DNA from: an uncultured Acidimicrobiaceae bacterium
GTDB lineage: Bacteria > Actinomycetota > Acidimicrobiia > Acidimicrobiales > UBA8592
NCBI GenBank assembly: GCA_913031515.1
Contig: CAJWET010000001.1
Span: 1 to 35,443, forward strand
Reading direction: 5' to 3'
DNA length: 35,443 nucleotides
A program made the translations under genes and the position numbers. The notes under the pieces were generated by a model that searched no databases, was not told the origin of the DNA, and saw nothing but the letters and a program-made list of their open reading frames with translations. Shown piece by piece: positions 1-7,296 of this stretch (its first letter is position 1; each line of letters opens with the position of its first letter).

Positions 1-223
1 CGGTCGAATAGACGAACGAAGAGAAACAATAATTATCGGAGCGGTTGCCCCACCGTCGACCTCTTCGGCAATTGTTGCTGAAACTCTTTTCCCGCATGTT
101 CTTTTTTCACCCTTATATGGAGCTACAGGACTCGCAGCACTTGTGCCAGCGAAGGAGTTTGTTGTAGAGCTTCGTCGTAAAGGAGTGAAAATTTTTGAGT
201 TTGATGGAATCCCATCGCTCTAA
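1..223 (+). CDS. C-terminal end of an unidentified protein (5' partial)
   Basis: An open frame runs from base 2 to a TAA at 221-223, giving about 73 C-terminal residues; the start lies outside the window. The visible part begins GRIDERRETIIIGAVAPP, has a small hydrophobic/Gly/Pro-rich middle, and ends in an ELRRKGVKIFEFDG stretch that reads like a final alpha/beta unit. I do not recognise the family. It converges on the hisN-like gene with only 7 nt between the two stop codons. Coding status is inferred from the uninterrupted frame, protein-like composition and tight fit to the neighbour. Confidence 0.55.
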   Translation, partial: GRIDERRETIIIGAVAPPSTSSAIVAETLFPHVLFSPLYGATGLAALVPAKEFVVELRRKGVKIFEFDGIPSL

Positions 224-230
224 AAATGTT

Positions 231-1031
231 TCAAGTTAATTTCGATAGAACTTCTTGATGGATGAGGCCATTGGTTGCTACCCAACCTTTGCTGTTTGCC
301 AGTTTTGTTTCTCCAGACCAGGTGCTTATCGTTCCTCCACATTCTGGGATAATGGTCAGCATGGCGGCAACATCGTAGGTATACAAGGACGGGTCGATCA
401 TTGCTTCAATACGTCCTGTTCCGACAAGAAAATATCCGTATCCATCACCCCATGTGCGTATTTTTGCTCCACAGGATGTGATATTCATTAAAGCTTTTTC
501 CGGCCACCAAGGTTGATCAAAACTACTGGATGAGATACAGCTTTCCTCTATTGAGTTCACCGAGGAAACAGTAGCTTGTTGTTCTCCCGTATAAGCTCCT
601 AACCCTCGCCCAGCAATAAGTGATGTTTTTAGTGCAGGAAGGTGGATTATTCCAATAGCGGGTCCGTGTTCATCAAACATCGCTAACAGCGAACTGTATA
701 AGGGAACTCCGCGAACAAACGAAGCAGTTCCATCAATGGGGTCTATGATCCATCTTCGAGAACTATTACCAACAGAATCTTCTGCTTCTTCTCCGATAAT
801 TGTGTCATTGGGGAACTCTTTACCTATTTCAGAACGAAGGAGTTCTTCTGCAGATCTATCAGCGTCCGTGACTTCAGTTCCATCTGGTTTGATATCCGTT
901 ATTAAATCAGATTTTTGAAACCAGTCCAAAGTTCGTTGAGCAGCTTCTTCTGCTACGCGACAAGCAAAAGAAAAAAGTTCTTTTTCAACAGGAGGAGTCA
1001 CTTCATAAGCATACTTTCTAACGTTTAGCAT
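231..1031 (-). CDS. hisN: Histidinol-phosphatase, inositol-monophosphatase fold
   Basis: This 266-residue protein belongs to the Mg2+-dependent inositol monophosphatase superfamily. Expected metal ligands are visible: GEE at 80-82, DPIDGT at 97-102 (Asp97, Asp100) and Asp220 in the YDVAAM segment. The early IKPDGTEVTDADR block and the WGDGYGYFLVGTGR segment near 194-207 resemble HisN-type histidinol-phosphatases more than generic IMPases. The inferred reaction is L-histidinol phosphate to L-histidinol in histidine biosynthesis, in the cytoplasm. The ATG has no clear Shine-Dalgarno. The gene stands alone, divergent from the LPVTG surface protein, with no other his gene in view, as is common for HisN. 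A broader inositol or other sugar-phosphate phosphatase role is the main alternative. Confidence 0.8.
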   Translation of the reverse strand: MLNVRKYAYEVTPPVEKELFSFACRVAEEAAQRTLDWFQKSDLITDIKPDGTEVTDADRSAEELLRSEIGKEFPNDTIIGEEAEDSVGNSSRRWIIDPIDGTASFVRGVPLYSSLLAMFDEHGPAIGIIHLPALKTSLIAGRGLGAYTGEQQATVSSVNSIEESCISSSSFDQPWWPEKALMNITSCGAKIRTWGDGYGYFLVGTGRIEAMIDPSLYTYDVAAMLTIIPECGGTISTWSGETKLANSKGWVATNGLIHQEVLSKLT

Positions 1032-1122
1032 TCTAAGAAATAAAACAAAACCTTGAAAACATTGGGGATTTAGATAGGACGTAGGTCTTAAAAAGGAAGT
1101 ATTTGGAGCCCATGAGGGGAAA

Positions 1123-1133
1123 GCCGAAACGGC
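1123..1133 (+). other. Small GC-rich hairpin in a 5' leader
   Basis: The bases GCCG-AAA-CGGC can form a 4-bp stem with a 3-nt loop, ending 13 nt before the ATG of the LPVTG surface protein. No Shine-Dalgarno lies between the hairpin and the start, so the stem might influence translation. I could not match it to a riboswitch class, and it may be incidental. Confidence 0.2.
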
Positions 1134-1146
1134 GTTTACTTACCTT

Positions 1147-2361
1147 ATGACTTACTTAACCAAAATAGTTATCGCAATAATCATCGCAGCTGGAATTCTC
1201 TTTGTAGGGGTTGGAACTGCACTAGCACAAGAAACCGAACCTGCAGAAGAAGTAGTAATAGATCCGGTTGATCCCATCGTTTGTGGAGATCAAGGGGTAC
1301 TTCAGCTTCTTTCTGCAGCTGGCCATAACGGGACAGCGAACGTAAAGCGCTTTAACCTTGACACCGGCAACTACGACAACATCGGATGGAGTATCAAGCA
1401 GCACGCAGCCCATAACTCGATGGGATACAGTTTCCGAGACTTTAACGGTGCTGCTATTAACCCAGTTGACTCCAAGGTCTATGGAGCGATTAAGGGACAG
1501 CACAACCAGCAGTCAAATAGGTACTTTGTTCGCTTCGATATCGATGGCGATTTTGAAATACTAGCCAAGATTGGTCCCTGGGTGGCAGCTGGCGCATTTG
1601 ATCTGAGTGGTACTTGGTACGGACCCGCTGAGGTAGGAAGTGGGGGAGTGATCATCCCCGACCCAGCATCAATGGTTGGATATCCGACAATGGAAGCTTT
1701 TGCTGCAGCGGAGAAAACACCATTCTTTAAAGCAAACGAATTTACGTTCAATCAACCTCGAAATAATAAGAGCGCACACGACATTGTCATTGTTGAAGAA
1801 GCAGGGCAGAAACTGATGATCGGTATCTCTGACAGCGGAGTCATTCAAATAAAGGACCTTGTTACTGGAGTAGAGACAGAATTCGCTGGTCCCGTTGATG
1901 AAGGCGTAATCGCCGGTGGCGCTTACGGTGCAGCCTACAACTTCCAAAATGAGGTGTACGCCTCGAACAATGGCGGGAACGGAATGGTATGGATCGACTG
2001 GAGAAACGCCGACTACGAAAACCAGACTATCCGAGTTGTAAAAGTGTTTAACCGGACACAAAAGACCAATCGGAACGATGGACTGAACTGCATCACCGAA
2101 GCGTCACCGTTTGAGATACTGGGTTCTGGTAATAAGGATTCTGGTAATAAGGATTCTGGTGATGAGGATTCTGGTGATGAGGATTCTGGTGATGAGGATT
2201 CTGGTGATGAGGAGATAGAGAAAATTTTCTTTACTGACGATGAGAGTCAAGAAAATGGTGAAAGCCTTCCAGTAACCGGTGGCATGCACTTCATGATGAT
2301 CTTCGTAGCTCTGGGATTCATGGTCCTCGGAGGCGCAACCTTCACCTTCAGAAAGGTCTGA
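1147..2361 (+). CDS. Secreted surface protein with LPVTG sortase-type anchor
   Basis: This 404-residue protein starts with a classical signal peptide: Lys6, a hydrophobic run, then an ALA-QE cleavage-like site near residue 28. Residues about 45-320 are rich in Gly, Asn and aromatics with recurring beta-strand patterns. They resemble DUF6923-like, propeller-type extracellular domains; this is a resemblance, not a firm match. Residues 327-356 are six SGNKD/SGDED repeats, an acidic flexible stalk. The end is a cell-wall sorting signal: LPVTG at 374-378, about 20 hydrophobic residues, then the FRKV basic tail. The inferred fate is export by Sec, cleavage by a sortase and attachment to the envelope. 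No sortase gene is in the window. The start lacks a clear ribosome binding site, but no better in-frame start exists. Function is unknown; adhesion or binding is a guess. Confidence 0.85.
   Translation: MTYLTKIVIAIIIAAGILFVGVGTALAQETEPAEEVVIDPVDPIVCGDQGVLQLLSAAGHNGTANVKRFNLDTGNYDNIGWSIKQHAAHNSMGYSFRDFNGAAINPVDSKVYGAIKGQHNQQSNRYFVRFDIDGDFEILAKIGPWVAAGAFDLSGTWYGPAEVGSGGVIIPDPASMVGYPTMEAFAAAEKTPFFKANEFTFNQPRNNKSAHDIVIVEEAGQKLMIGISDSGVIQIKDLVTGVETEFAGPVDEGVIAGGAYGAAYNFQNEVYASNNGGNGMVWIDWRNADYENQTIRVVKVFNRTQKTNRNDGLNCITEASPFEILGSGNKDSGNKDSGDEDSGDEDSGDEDSGDEEIEKIFFTDDESQENGESLPVTGGMHFMMIFVALGFMVLGGATFTFRKV
2125..2214 (+). repeat. Six in-frame copies of a 15-bp tandem repeat
   Basis: The unit TCTGGTRATRAGGAT is repeated six times. 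The first two copies read AATAAG (SGNKD) and the next three GATGAG (SGDED). The last copy ends in GAG (SGDEE). The 15-bp period keeps the frame, so gain or loss of a unit would only lengthen or shorten the stalk of the surface protein by five residues. The near-identity of copies 3-5 at DNA level suggests recent expansion or homogenisation. Confidence 0.95.
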
Positions 2362-2393
2362 GTTTTAAAGACACATATATTCAAACAATTCGC

Positions 2394-3626
2394 CTAGCCG
2401 AAGGCTCCACCTTCTCGCAGCTCCTGAATGGCACTATCTTCATACCCAAGAACCTCAGAAAGAATTTGTTCTGTATGTTCCCCGACCGTTGGAGCCATCG
2501 ATGGGATGCTTTGTTCTTCGCCGATGACATTAACTGGAAGCGGGAGCTGTTCCGCCCCTAAGGCTTCTATTGGATAGAAGGGTAACCGATGTTGGAATTG
2601 GGGATCATCTGGAGCAGTTTTTGAGTCATAAACAGGGGCGATCGGGGTGTTGTGATCTTCGCTAAAATCCAACCACTCCTTACTACTTCTTTGGTTGAAA
2701 ATGTCTTGCAGGTCCTTTTGTAGTTCGGTGTTTCCCTTAGCATGATCTGCATATTTTGAGCCAGGCCATTTTTCAAACAAATCCATACGTCCAACTCCGC
2801 TGCAGAAATTTTTCCAGAAAGCCTGTTCAGAAGCCATGAACAGGATATGACCATCGCTTGAAGCGTAAATCTGGTATCTCACGCCTTCCCACATTCCGGC
2901 AAGCCCAGGGGGACGGCGTTCATAATCATCGGAAGGATTTCCAGTTACTTCATCTTCTGGCCGTTCGTATGCTCGCCAGGTCTCTATCCGATACCAGTCC
3001 ATGTAAGCGGCTGCATCAGATTGGGCGAGTTCCAACTGGCATCCAATTCCTGATTCCTTAGCGCGAGTTATTCCTGCCAGCAAGGCAAAGGCCCCCAGCA
3101 TCGGCCCAACATTGATACCCACATTCGGCATATCTCTTGGAATACGTGTGAAACCTTCCTCATCGACAGCTGGAGCTATAAGGCCCGCCCACGTGTCGTA
3201 GGCAATTCCATGGCTTGGCATATTCTGGTAGGGACCGGTCGCCCCGTAACCAGATAACGTGCAAAACACCAGTTTTGGGTTGAGTTTTTGCAACACATCA
3301 TATCCCAGTCCAAGTTTTGCTAACGTTCCCGGACGCATCGCTTCAACGACAGCATCTGCCCCTGCAGCTAACTCTTTATAGATCTTTACACCTTCGTCGG
3401 TTTTCAAATCAAGAGTTATGCTGCGTTTCCCACGATGAGTATGTAAATGAAGCAAGGAAACGCCATTGATAATTGGCCATGTCATTTGACGGATATAGTC
3501 TCCTTGCGGTGGCTCAACTTTTATTACATCTGCGCCAAGATCAGAGAAGAAAGTAGAGATCAGGCCTGGCCCAAGAAGTGAACTTTCGATTATACGTACC
3601 CCAGCAAGCAGGGGAGAGGAACTCAT
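2394..3626 (-). CDS. CaiB/BaiF family CoA-transferase homologue, catalytic Asp apparently absent
   Basis: This 410-residue protein is a family III CoA-transferase. The N-terminus holds the usual GVRIIE, LGADVIKVEPP and HRGKRSITLDL blocks, followed by EAMRPGTLAKLGLGYD and SGYGATGPY. Active members transfer CoA between carboxylic acids via an aspartyl-CoA at about residue 169. Here that block reads INVGPMLGAF (residues 171-180), with Gly174/Pro175 where VGD is usual and no acidic residue nearby. A frame extends 7 codons upstream from a TTG, but the ATG at 3626 is preceded by AAGGAG at 9-nt spacing, so I start there. It diverges from the GNAT gene. It may be inactive, use another nucleophile, or act as a binding or regulatory paralogue. 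Confidence 0.85.
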   Translation of the reverse strand: MSSSPLLAGVRIIESSLLGPGLISTFFSDLGADVIKVEPPQGDYIRQMTWPIINGVSLLHLHTHRGKRSITLDLKTDEGVKIYKELAAGADAVVEAMRPGTLAKLGLGYDVLQKLNPKLVFCTLSGYGATGPYQNMPSHGIAYDTWAGLIAPAVDEEGFTRIPRDMPNVGINVGPMLGAFALLAGITRAKESGIGCQLELAQSDAAAYMDWYRIETWRAYERPEDEVTGNPSDDYERRPPGLAGMWEGVRYQIYASSDGHILFMASEQAFWKNFCSGVGRMDLFEKWPGSKYADHAKGNTELQKDLQDIFNQRSSKEWLDFSEDHNTPIAPVYDSKTAPDDPQFQHRLPFYPIEALGAEQLPLPVNVIGEEQSIPSMAPTVGEHTEQILSEVLGYEDSAIQELREGGAFG

Positions 3627-3757
3627 CTTCAAAGACTCCTTTCTCAATAAAGTATATTCTACGGCTGAAATACGATCTCTCGGTTCTTTGATTTAATGAA
3701 CTGGATTCTGAGGGTTTCTTGGCCACTAGACTTGGGGCCAAAAGATAAAAGCTAAAG

Positions 3758-4243
3758 ATGATACGAGAAATCAACCCACAAGATATTGAGTCAGTACTTG
3801 CAATAAACAATGATGCCGTTCCTGCCGTAAATTCCCTTAATGTTAGTGAACTTCTCGACATTGTAGATATCTCACAGAAAACTTGGGTAGTTGAAGAGGA
3901 AGATACGATCGGAGGCGTGTTAATAGTAATTGGCCCCGGAGAGTCGTACCGGAGCACAAATTACAGCTGGTTAGATAGTCAATTCACAAACTTTTGTTAT
4001 GTTGATCGGATCGTTATCGATCCAACTAATAAGAGGAAAGGATATGGACGGCTCTTGTACCTTGCTTTAGAGGAGCATGCTATCTACGTAGGTGCTGACG
4101 TGCTTCTTTGTGAAGTTAATGTTGAACCTGAGAATCCACAATCTTTGTCATTCCATGCATCGTTAGGATGGGTGCCGTTACAAGATCGAAAATATGGCCC
4201 TGGCAAAGTAGTTCGATACTTTCAAAAGTCTGTCTCTAGTTGA
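3758..4243 (+). CDS. GNAT-family N-acetyltransferase
   Basis: This 161-residue protein is the usual length for a GNAT enzyme. The acetyl-CoA binding motif A is visible as DRIVIDPTNKRKGYGRLLY (about 89-107), with the RxxGxG core at RKGYGR. It is followed by a LLCEVNVEPENPQSLSFHASLGW block typical of motif B, where Asn-Pro and Phe-His close the cofactor site. It would acetylate a small-molecule or protein amine using acetyl-CoA; the substrate cannot be told. It is read away from the CoA-transferase homologue and towards the methyltransferase 74 nt downstream. The ribosome binding site is weak. Confidence 0.85.
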   Translation: MIREINPQDIESVLAINNDAVPAVNSLNVSELLDIVDISQKTWVVEEEDTIGGVLIVIGPGESYRSTNYSWLDSQFTNFCYVDRIVIDPTNKRKGYGRLLYLALEEHAIYVGADVLLCEVNVEPENPQSLSFHASLGWVPLQDRKYGPGKVVRYFQKSVSS

Positions 4244-4317
4244 TGTTAAGACAACTTCTGCGTGCCATGCTAGAAGGAAAGAATATGAAGGAACCCGACA
4301 AAAGGGGTTAATGAGCG

Positions 4318-5235
4318 ATGCCGGCTTCAGAAAAAAAGATAACGAAAGGGACACAAACTTCAACCTTTGGTGTATCCAAAAGAGAGAATCATAATGCTAA
4401 AGACTTTTATGACCGGTTCCCCCCGCTAAAGCAGGATCAGGAACAACTTCCTGAAAAACCCAAAACCATAAATAAACTTTTTGTCGGAGATTCCAGACAC
4501 ATGGATGACGTGAATGATAACTCCGTTGCTTTAGTTGTAACCTCACCGCCCTATTACGTGGGAAAAGAATATGAACTTGAAATGGGAGAGAATGGGACAC
4601 CTACGAATTATGTTGAGTACCTGCAGATGCTTTCCGAAGTTTTTAGAGAATGCTGGAGAGTTTTAGAACCAGGGGGACGTATCGCCGTGAACGTGGCAAA
4701 TCTGGGAAGAAAACCTTACCGCTCTCTTGCAACAGACATTATTCGGATACTTCAGGATGATATTGGTTTTCTTCTCAGAGGTGAAATTATCTGGGTGAAG
4801 GCTGAGGGAGCATCTGGCAGTTGTGCGTGGGGTTCGTTCCAGTCAGCTTCCAACCCAGTTTTACGAGATGTGACGGAGAGAGTCGTCGTGGCTTCTAAAC
4901 TTCGCCTGGATCGTTCTTTAAACCGAAAGCAGCGTGAAGCTGAAGGCCTCCCATACGTTGACACGATATCCAAGGAAGATTTCATGGCGTGGACGCTCGA
5001 TACATGGCGTATCCAACCCGCTTCAGCGAAGAAAGTCGGTCACCCTGCTCCGTTCCCAATTGAGTTGCCACGTCGCCTTATTGAGCTATATTCCTATCAA
5101 AATGATCTCATCCTTGATCCTTTCTGTGGGGCAGGGACTACCGCAGTAGCAGCAAAACAAGTAGGGCGAAATTACATCGGATACGACATGGATTCGGAAT
5201 ACATTAACCTTGCGCAGGAACGTCTCAAGTCCTGA
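4318..5235 (+). CDS. Site-specific DNA methyltransferase, beta-class (N6-adenine or N4-cytosine)
   Basis: This 305-residue protein has catalytic motif IV TSPPYY at 75-80 before the SAM-binding motif I DPFCGAGTT at 267-275, the beta-class order. Between them lie VANLGRKPY and the WGSFQSASNPVLRD block typical of a widespread subgroup of solitary-looking bacterial methyltransferases. Residues 1-45 are polar and probably disordered. TSPPY is compatible with m4C or m6A; the target site cannot be read. An AGGGG lies 10 nt before the ATG. No adjacent classical restriction enzyme is present, but a gene with a PD-(D/E)XK-like pattern lies 1.3 kb downstream on the same strand (6570-7277). The role could be restriction-modification, or orphan methylation for regulation or replication. 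Confidence 0.9.
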   Translation: MPASEKKITKGTQTSTFGVSKRENHNAKDFYDRFPPLKQDQEQLPEKPKTINKLFVGDSRHMDDVNDNSVALVVTSPPYYVGKEYELEMGENGTPTNYVEYLQMLSEVFRECWRVLEPGGRIAVNVANLGRKPYRSLATDIIRILQDDIGFLLRGEIIWVKAEGASGSCAWGSFQSASNPVLRDVTERVVVASKLRLDRSLNRKQREAEGLPYVDTISKEDFMAWTLDTWRIQPASAKKVGHPAPFPIELPRRLIELYSYQNDLILDPFCGAGTTAVAAKQVGRNYIGYDMDSEYINLAQERLKS

Positions 5236-5264
5236 ACGTCATCTGGTAGTTTGATGGAGTTTTT

Positions 5265-6437
5265 TTACTCAATCCACCCAATGACCCGCTGAACTAATAA
5301 ATCGACAAAAGTTTGGTCGCTTCCTTGAAGTTCTGTATCAAATGCATCCCTACCCCCCACAAATCGGTGTGCAAGTAATAATTTTGTTAACCGAATGTCT
5401 TCCAATAACGTAGAAAACGGATAATCGGAAACACCAGCGGCACAAAGGACTTTGTGGTAGTGCTCCAACATTACGGTTTCTTCGGCTTTATGTTCCGGAG
5501 TAAGAGAAGTTGTAATAAAGTATGCAACGTCCCAACCTGGACGCCCCTTAGACAGGATTTGGTAATCGATCACTACCAAGCTTCCATCTGGCCGGTACAG
5601 GATGTTATCTAGCCGGTAATCTCCATGTAGTAGTGTCCACGGAGATTCCCCGAGAGGTTTGAGTAGCTTTGGTATATCTATTTGCGCTTGATCAAGTTGC
5701 CAAATTTTTTCCTCCTCGATCAAATTTCCAAAATGTGAAAGAAATTGATCCCTGTTTCTCCGATAGCTGGCTTGCCAGACTTTGGGTAGCCGGCTCATTG
5801 TCCAGACACGTGAAGAGATACCAACAGATTTTTCAGACATCCAATGCGTTGCATGGAATTCGGCTAAGGCGGTTAGAGCCACAATGGCGTCGTCTAGTGA
5901 ACCACCCCCGACTTGACTAGGCGGCCGGGCGTCGACAATGTCCTCAATAATGAGGAGATACCGACGTAGACGGGGATTTTTTGATGCGAGCTTTAAAAAT
6001 TGGACTGTTACCCAACTGACCCCGCCTATAGGAAGGTAAGTAAAGAGAAATTCAACAAGTTTGTCTAGCCAAGGTGTCGGATCATCGTCCATAGCTGAAT
6101 AAAACAGCTTTGGCATTGGCAAACCCATCGTCCCACTTAATTTTTGATATGCAAGAATTTCCCGTTCATACAATTGCATCCCTTCCCCAAGCCCTCGATT
6201 TGCTGGGATAGAGGAGGGTACTTTAATGATCACCGATGGCGGAAGATCTGGACGGTTCGCATCCCAAGAAAGGTGGCAGCGGTAGACTTCGCCAACAAAG
6301 CCAACACCGGTCCCTATAATTTCAAGGTCTACTTCAAGGACAGCAGCCCCAAATTGTTCCTGCAGACAGTCAGAAAACCAATCAGCGGTAAATTCGTTAC
6401 CCTCCTGTGGGATGTATGGTGCTTGTGTTTTCGACAT
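5265..6437 (-). CDS. APH-like phosphotransferase family protein
   Basis: This 390-residue protein has an aminoglycoside-phosphotransferase/EcKinase-like fold. The P-loop-like GTGVGFVGEVY stretch is at 42-52. The ATP-binding Lys is in IIKVP (Lys72), and the helix-C Glu lies near 91-92. The Brenner catalytic motif HGDYRLDN is at 271-278, followed by the metal-binding Asp291 in VVIDYQ. Residues about 125-150 form a hydrophobic insert. Such proteins in actinobacteria often sit near lipid or CoA metabolism and presumably phosphorylate a small hydroxylated molecule; antibiotic resistance is not implied. It converges on the methyltransferase (29 nt between stops) and diverges from the nuclease-like gene. 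A GGGG-containing ribosome binding site precedes the ATG. A paralogue lies at 7297-8382. Confidence 0.85.
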   Translation of the reverse strand: MSKTQAPYIPQEGNEFTADWFSDCLQEQFGAAVLEVDLEIIGTGVGFVGEVYRCHLSWDANRPDLPPSVIIKVPSSIPANRGLGEGMQLYEREILAYQKLSGTMGLPMPKLFYSAMDDDPTPWLDKLVEFLFTYLPIGGVSWVTVQFLKLASKNPRLRRYLLIIEDIVDARPPSQVGGGSLDDAIVALTALAEFHATHWMSEKSVGISSRVWTMSRLPKVWQASYRRNRDQFLSHFGNLIEEEKIWQLDQAQIDIPKLLKPLGESPWTLLHGDYRLDNILYRPDGSLVVIDYQILSKGRPGWDVAYFITTSLTPEHKAEETVMLEHYHKVLCAAGVSDYPFSTLLEDIRLTKLLLAHRFVGGRDAFDTELQGSDQTFVDLLVQRVIGWIE

Positions 6438-6569
6438 AGTCCCCTGCTAGTTCTCCAAACAAGATTGCCAGAACTGTCAGAAAAGCACAATCTAGACATT
6501 TCTTTCAACTGAAGTGAGAACTTTTTTGATGCATTAGATTTAAAGAGAAGCAGCTTTGCCATTAACCCC

Positions 6570-7277
6570 ATGAACAAAAGACAAACCTTCCCGATCTCCA
6601 CTCCTCCTATTATTGGTACCTTGAATGAAGGATCGCTTCATGCATCATTAAAACAATATGTTGCACAACCAGGTGACAAGTTCGAAGTTCCCATCGAGGG
6701 ATTCGTCATAGACATTGTCCGAGAAAAAAAACAAGAGACGATCTTGGTAGAGATACAAACAACGTCGTTCGCTTCAATGCGAAAGAAACTCTCCCATCTT
6801 CTTCAGAATTACCCGATTCGCATCATTTACCCAGTTGCTGTAGAAGCTCTCCTCGTGAAACCCGATCAGAAACCAAGAAAGTCCCCGAAAAAGGGAACGG
6901 CGCTTTCTATCTTTGAAGAACTTGTTTCTATCCCCGAGTTCATCTCTGAACCAAACCTGAGTTTCGAGGTGATGAATGTTTCAGTGAAAAAAATTCAAGA
7001 GTATGACCCATCGATGCGAAGAAGACGGGGAGGATACCGGACGGTGAATACTGAACTATCTGAAGTCTATTCCATCCAGAAGTTTGAAGGAGTTGAAGAT
7101 TTTCTTAATCTATTGCCCAAAGGACTCCCGGAAGTTTTCACAACTTCTGATATTGCCACTCTTGGAAAAATTCCAAGACAAAAAGCTCAACAAATGGCAT
7201 ATTGCTTCCGTAAAGCTGGCGTGATTCTTGAACTCGACCACACCAAAGAAGGAAAGCATTACGAAATCATCAACTAG
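6570..7277 (+). CDS. Probable PD-(D/E)XK nuclease-like protein with C-terminal winged helix
   Basis: This 235-residue protein belongs to a conserved hypothetical family that I recall mainly from Chloroflexi and actinobacteria. The N-terminal domain shows LNEGSLH (Glu20), then GFVIDIV (Asp48), VEIQT (Glu61, Gln63) and a following helix with RKKL (Lys72/73). This E-D-ExQ-K order fits a PD-(D/E)XK nuclease core with Gln in place of the usual Lys. A basic linker KPRKSPKKG lies near 101-109. Residues about 185-235 (FTTSDIATLG through AYCFRKAGVI) look like a winged-helix DNA-binding domain. Nuclease activity is inference; a DNA-binding regulator or repair factor is possible. The start has no strong ribosome binding site. 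The nearby DNA methyltransferase makes a restriction or protection link worth testing. Confidence 0.7.
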   Translation: MNKRQTFPISTPPIIGTLNEGSLHASLKQYVAQPGDKFEVPIEGFVIDIVREKKQETILVEIQTTSFASMRKKLSHLLQNYPIRIIYPVAVEALLVKPDQKPRKSPKKGTALSIFEELVSIPEFISEPNLSFEVMNVSVKKIQEYDPSMRRRRGGYRTVNTELSEVYSIQKFEGVEDFLNLLPKGLPEVFTTSDIATLGKIPRQKAQQMAYCFRKAGVILELDHTKEGKHYEIIN

Positions 7278-7296
7278 AGAATTCTTGGGGATGAAA

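Noticed and set aside
1032..1146. Riboswitch upstream of the LPVTG protein
   Set aside because: Only a 4-bp hairpin is visible. I could not match the leader to c-di-GMP, c-di-AMP, cobalamin or other known consensus cores, so it is listed only as a hairpin.
1669..2061. 130-residue minus-strand frame
   Set aside because: It is antisense to the surface protein, with no start signal and no recognisable domain.
2125..2214. Possible CRISPR-like array
   Set aside because: The units are contiguous with no spacers, 15 bp long and in frame with a coding sequence; it is a coding tandem repeat.
2104..2289. Minus-strand frame with repeated ILITR units
   Set aside because: It is the antisense reading of the 15-bp tandem repeat inside the surface protein and has no ribosome binding site or family match.
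3627..3647. Seven-codon N-terminal extension of the CoA-transferase from a TTG
   Set aside because: The AAGGAG that should serve as ribosome binding site for the ATG at 3626 lies within that extension.
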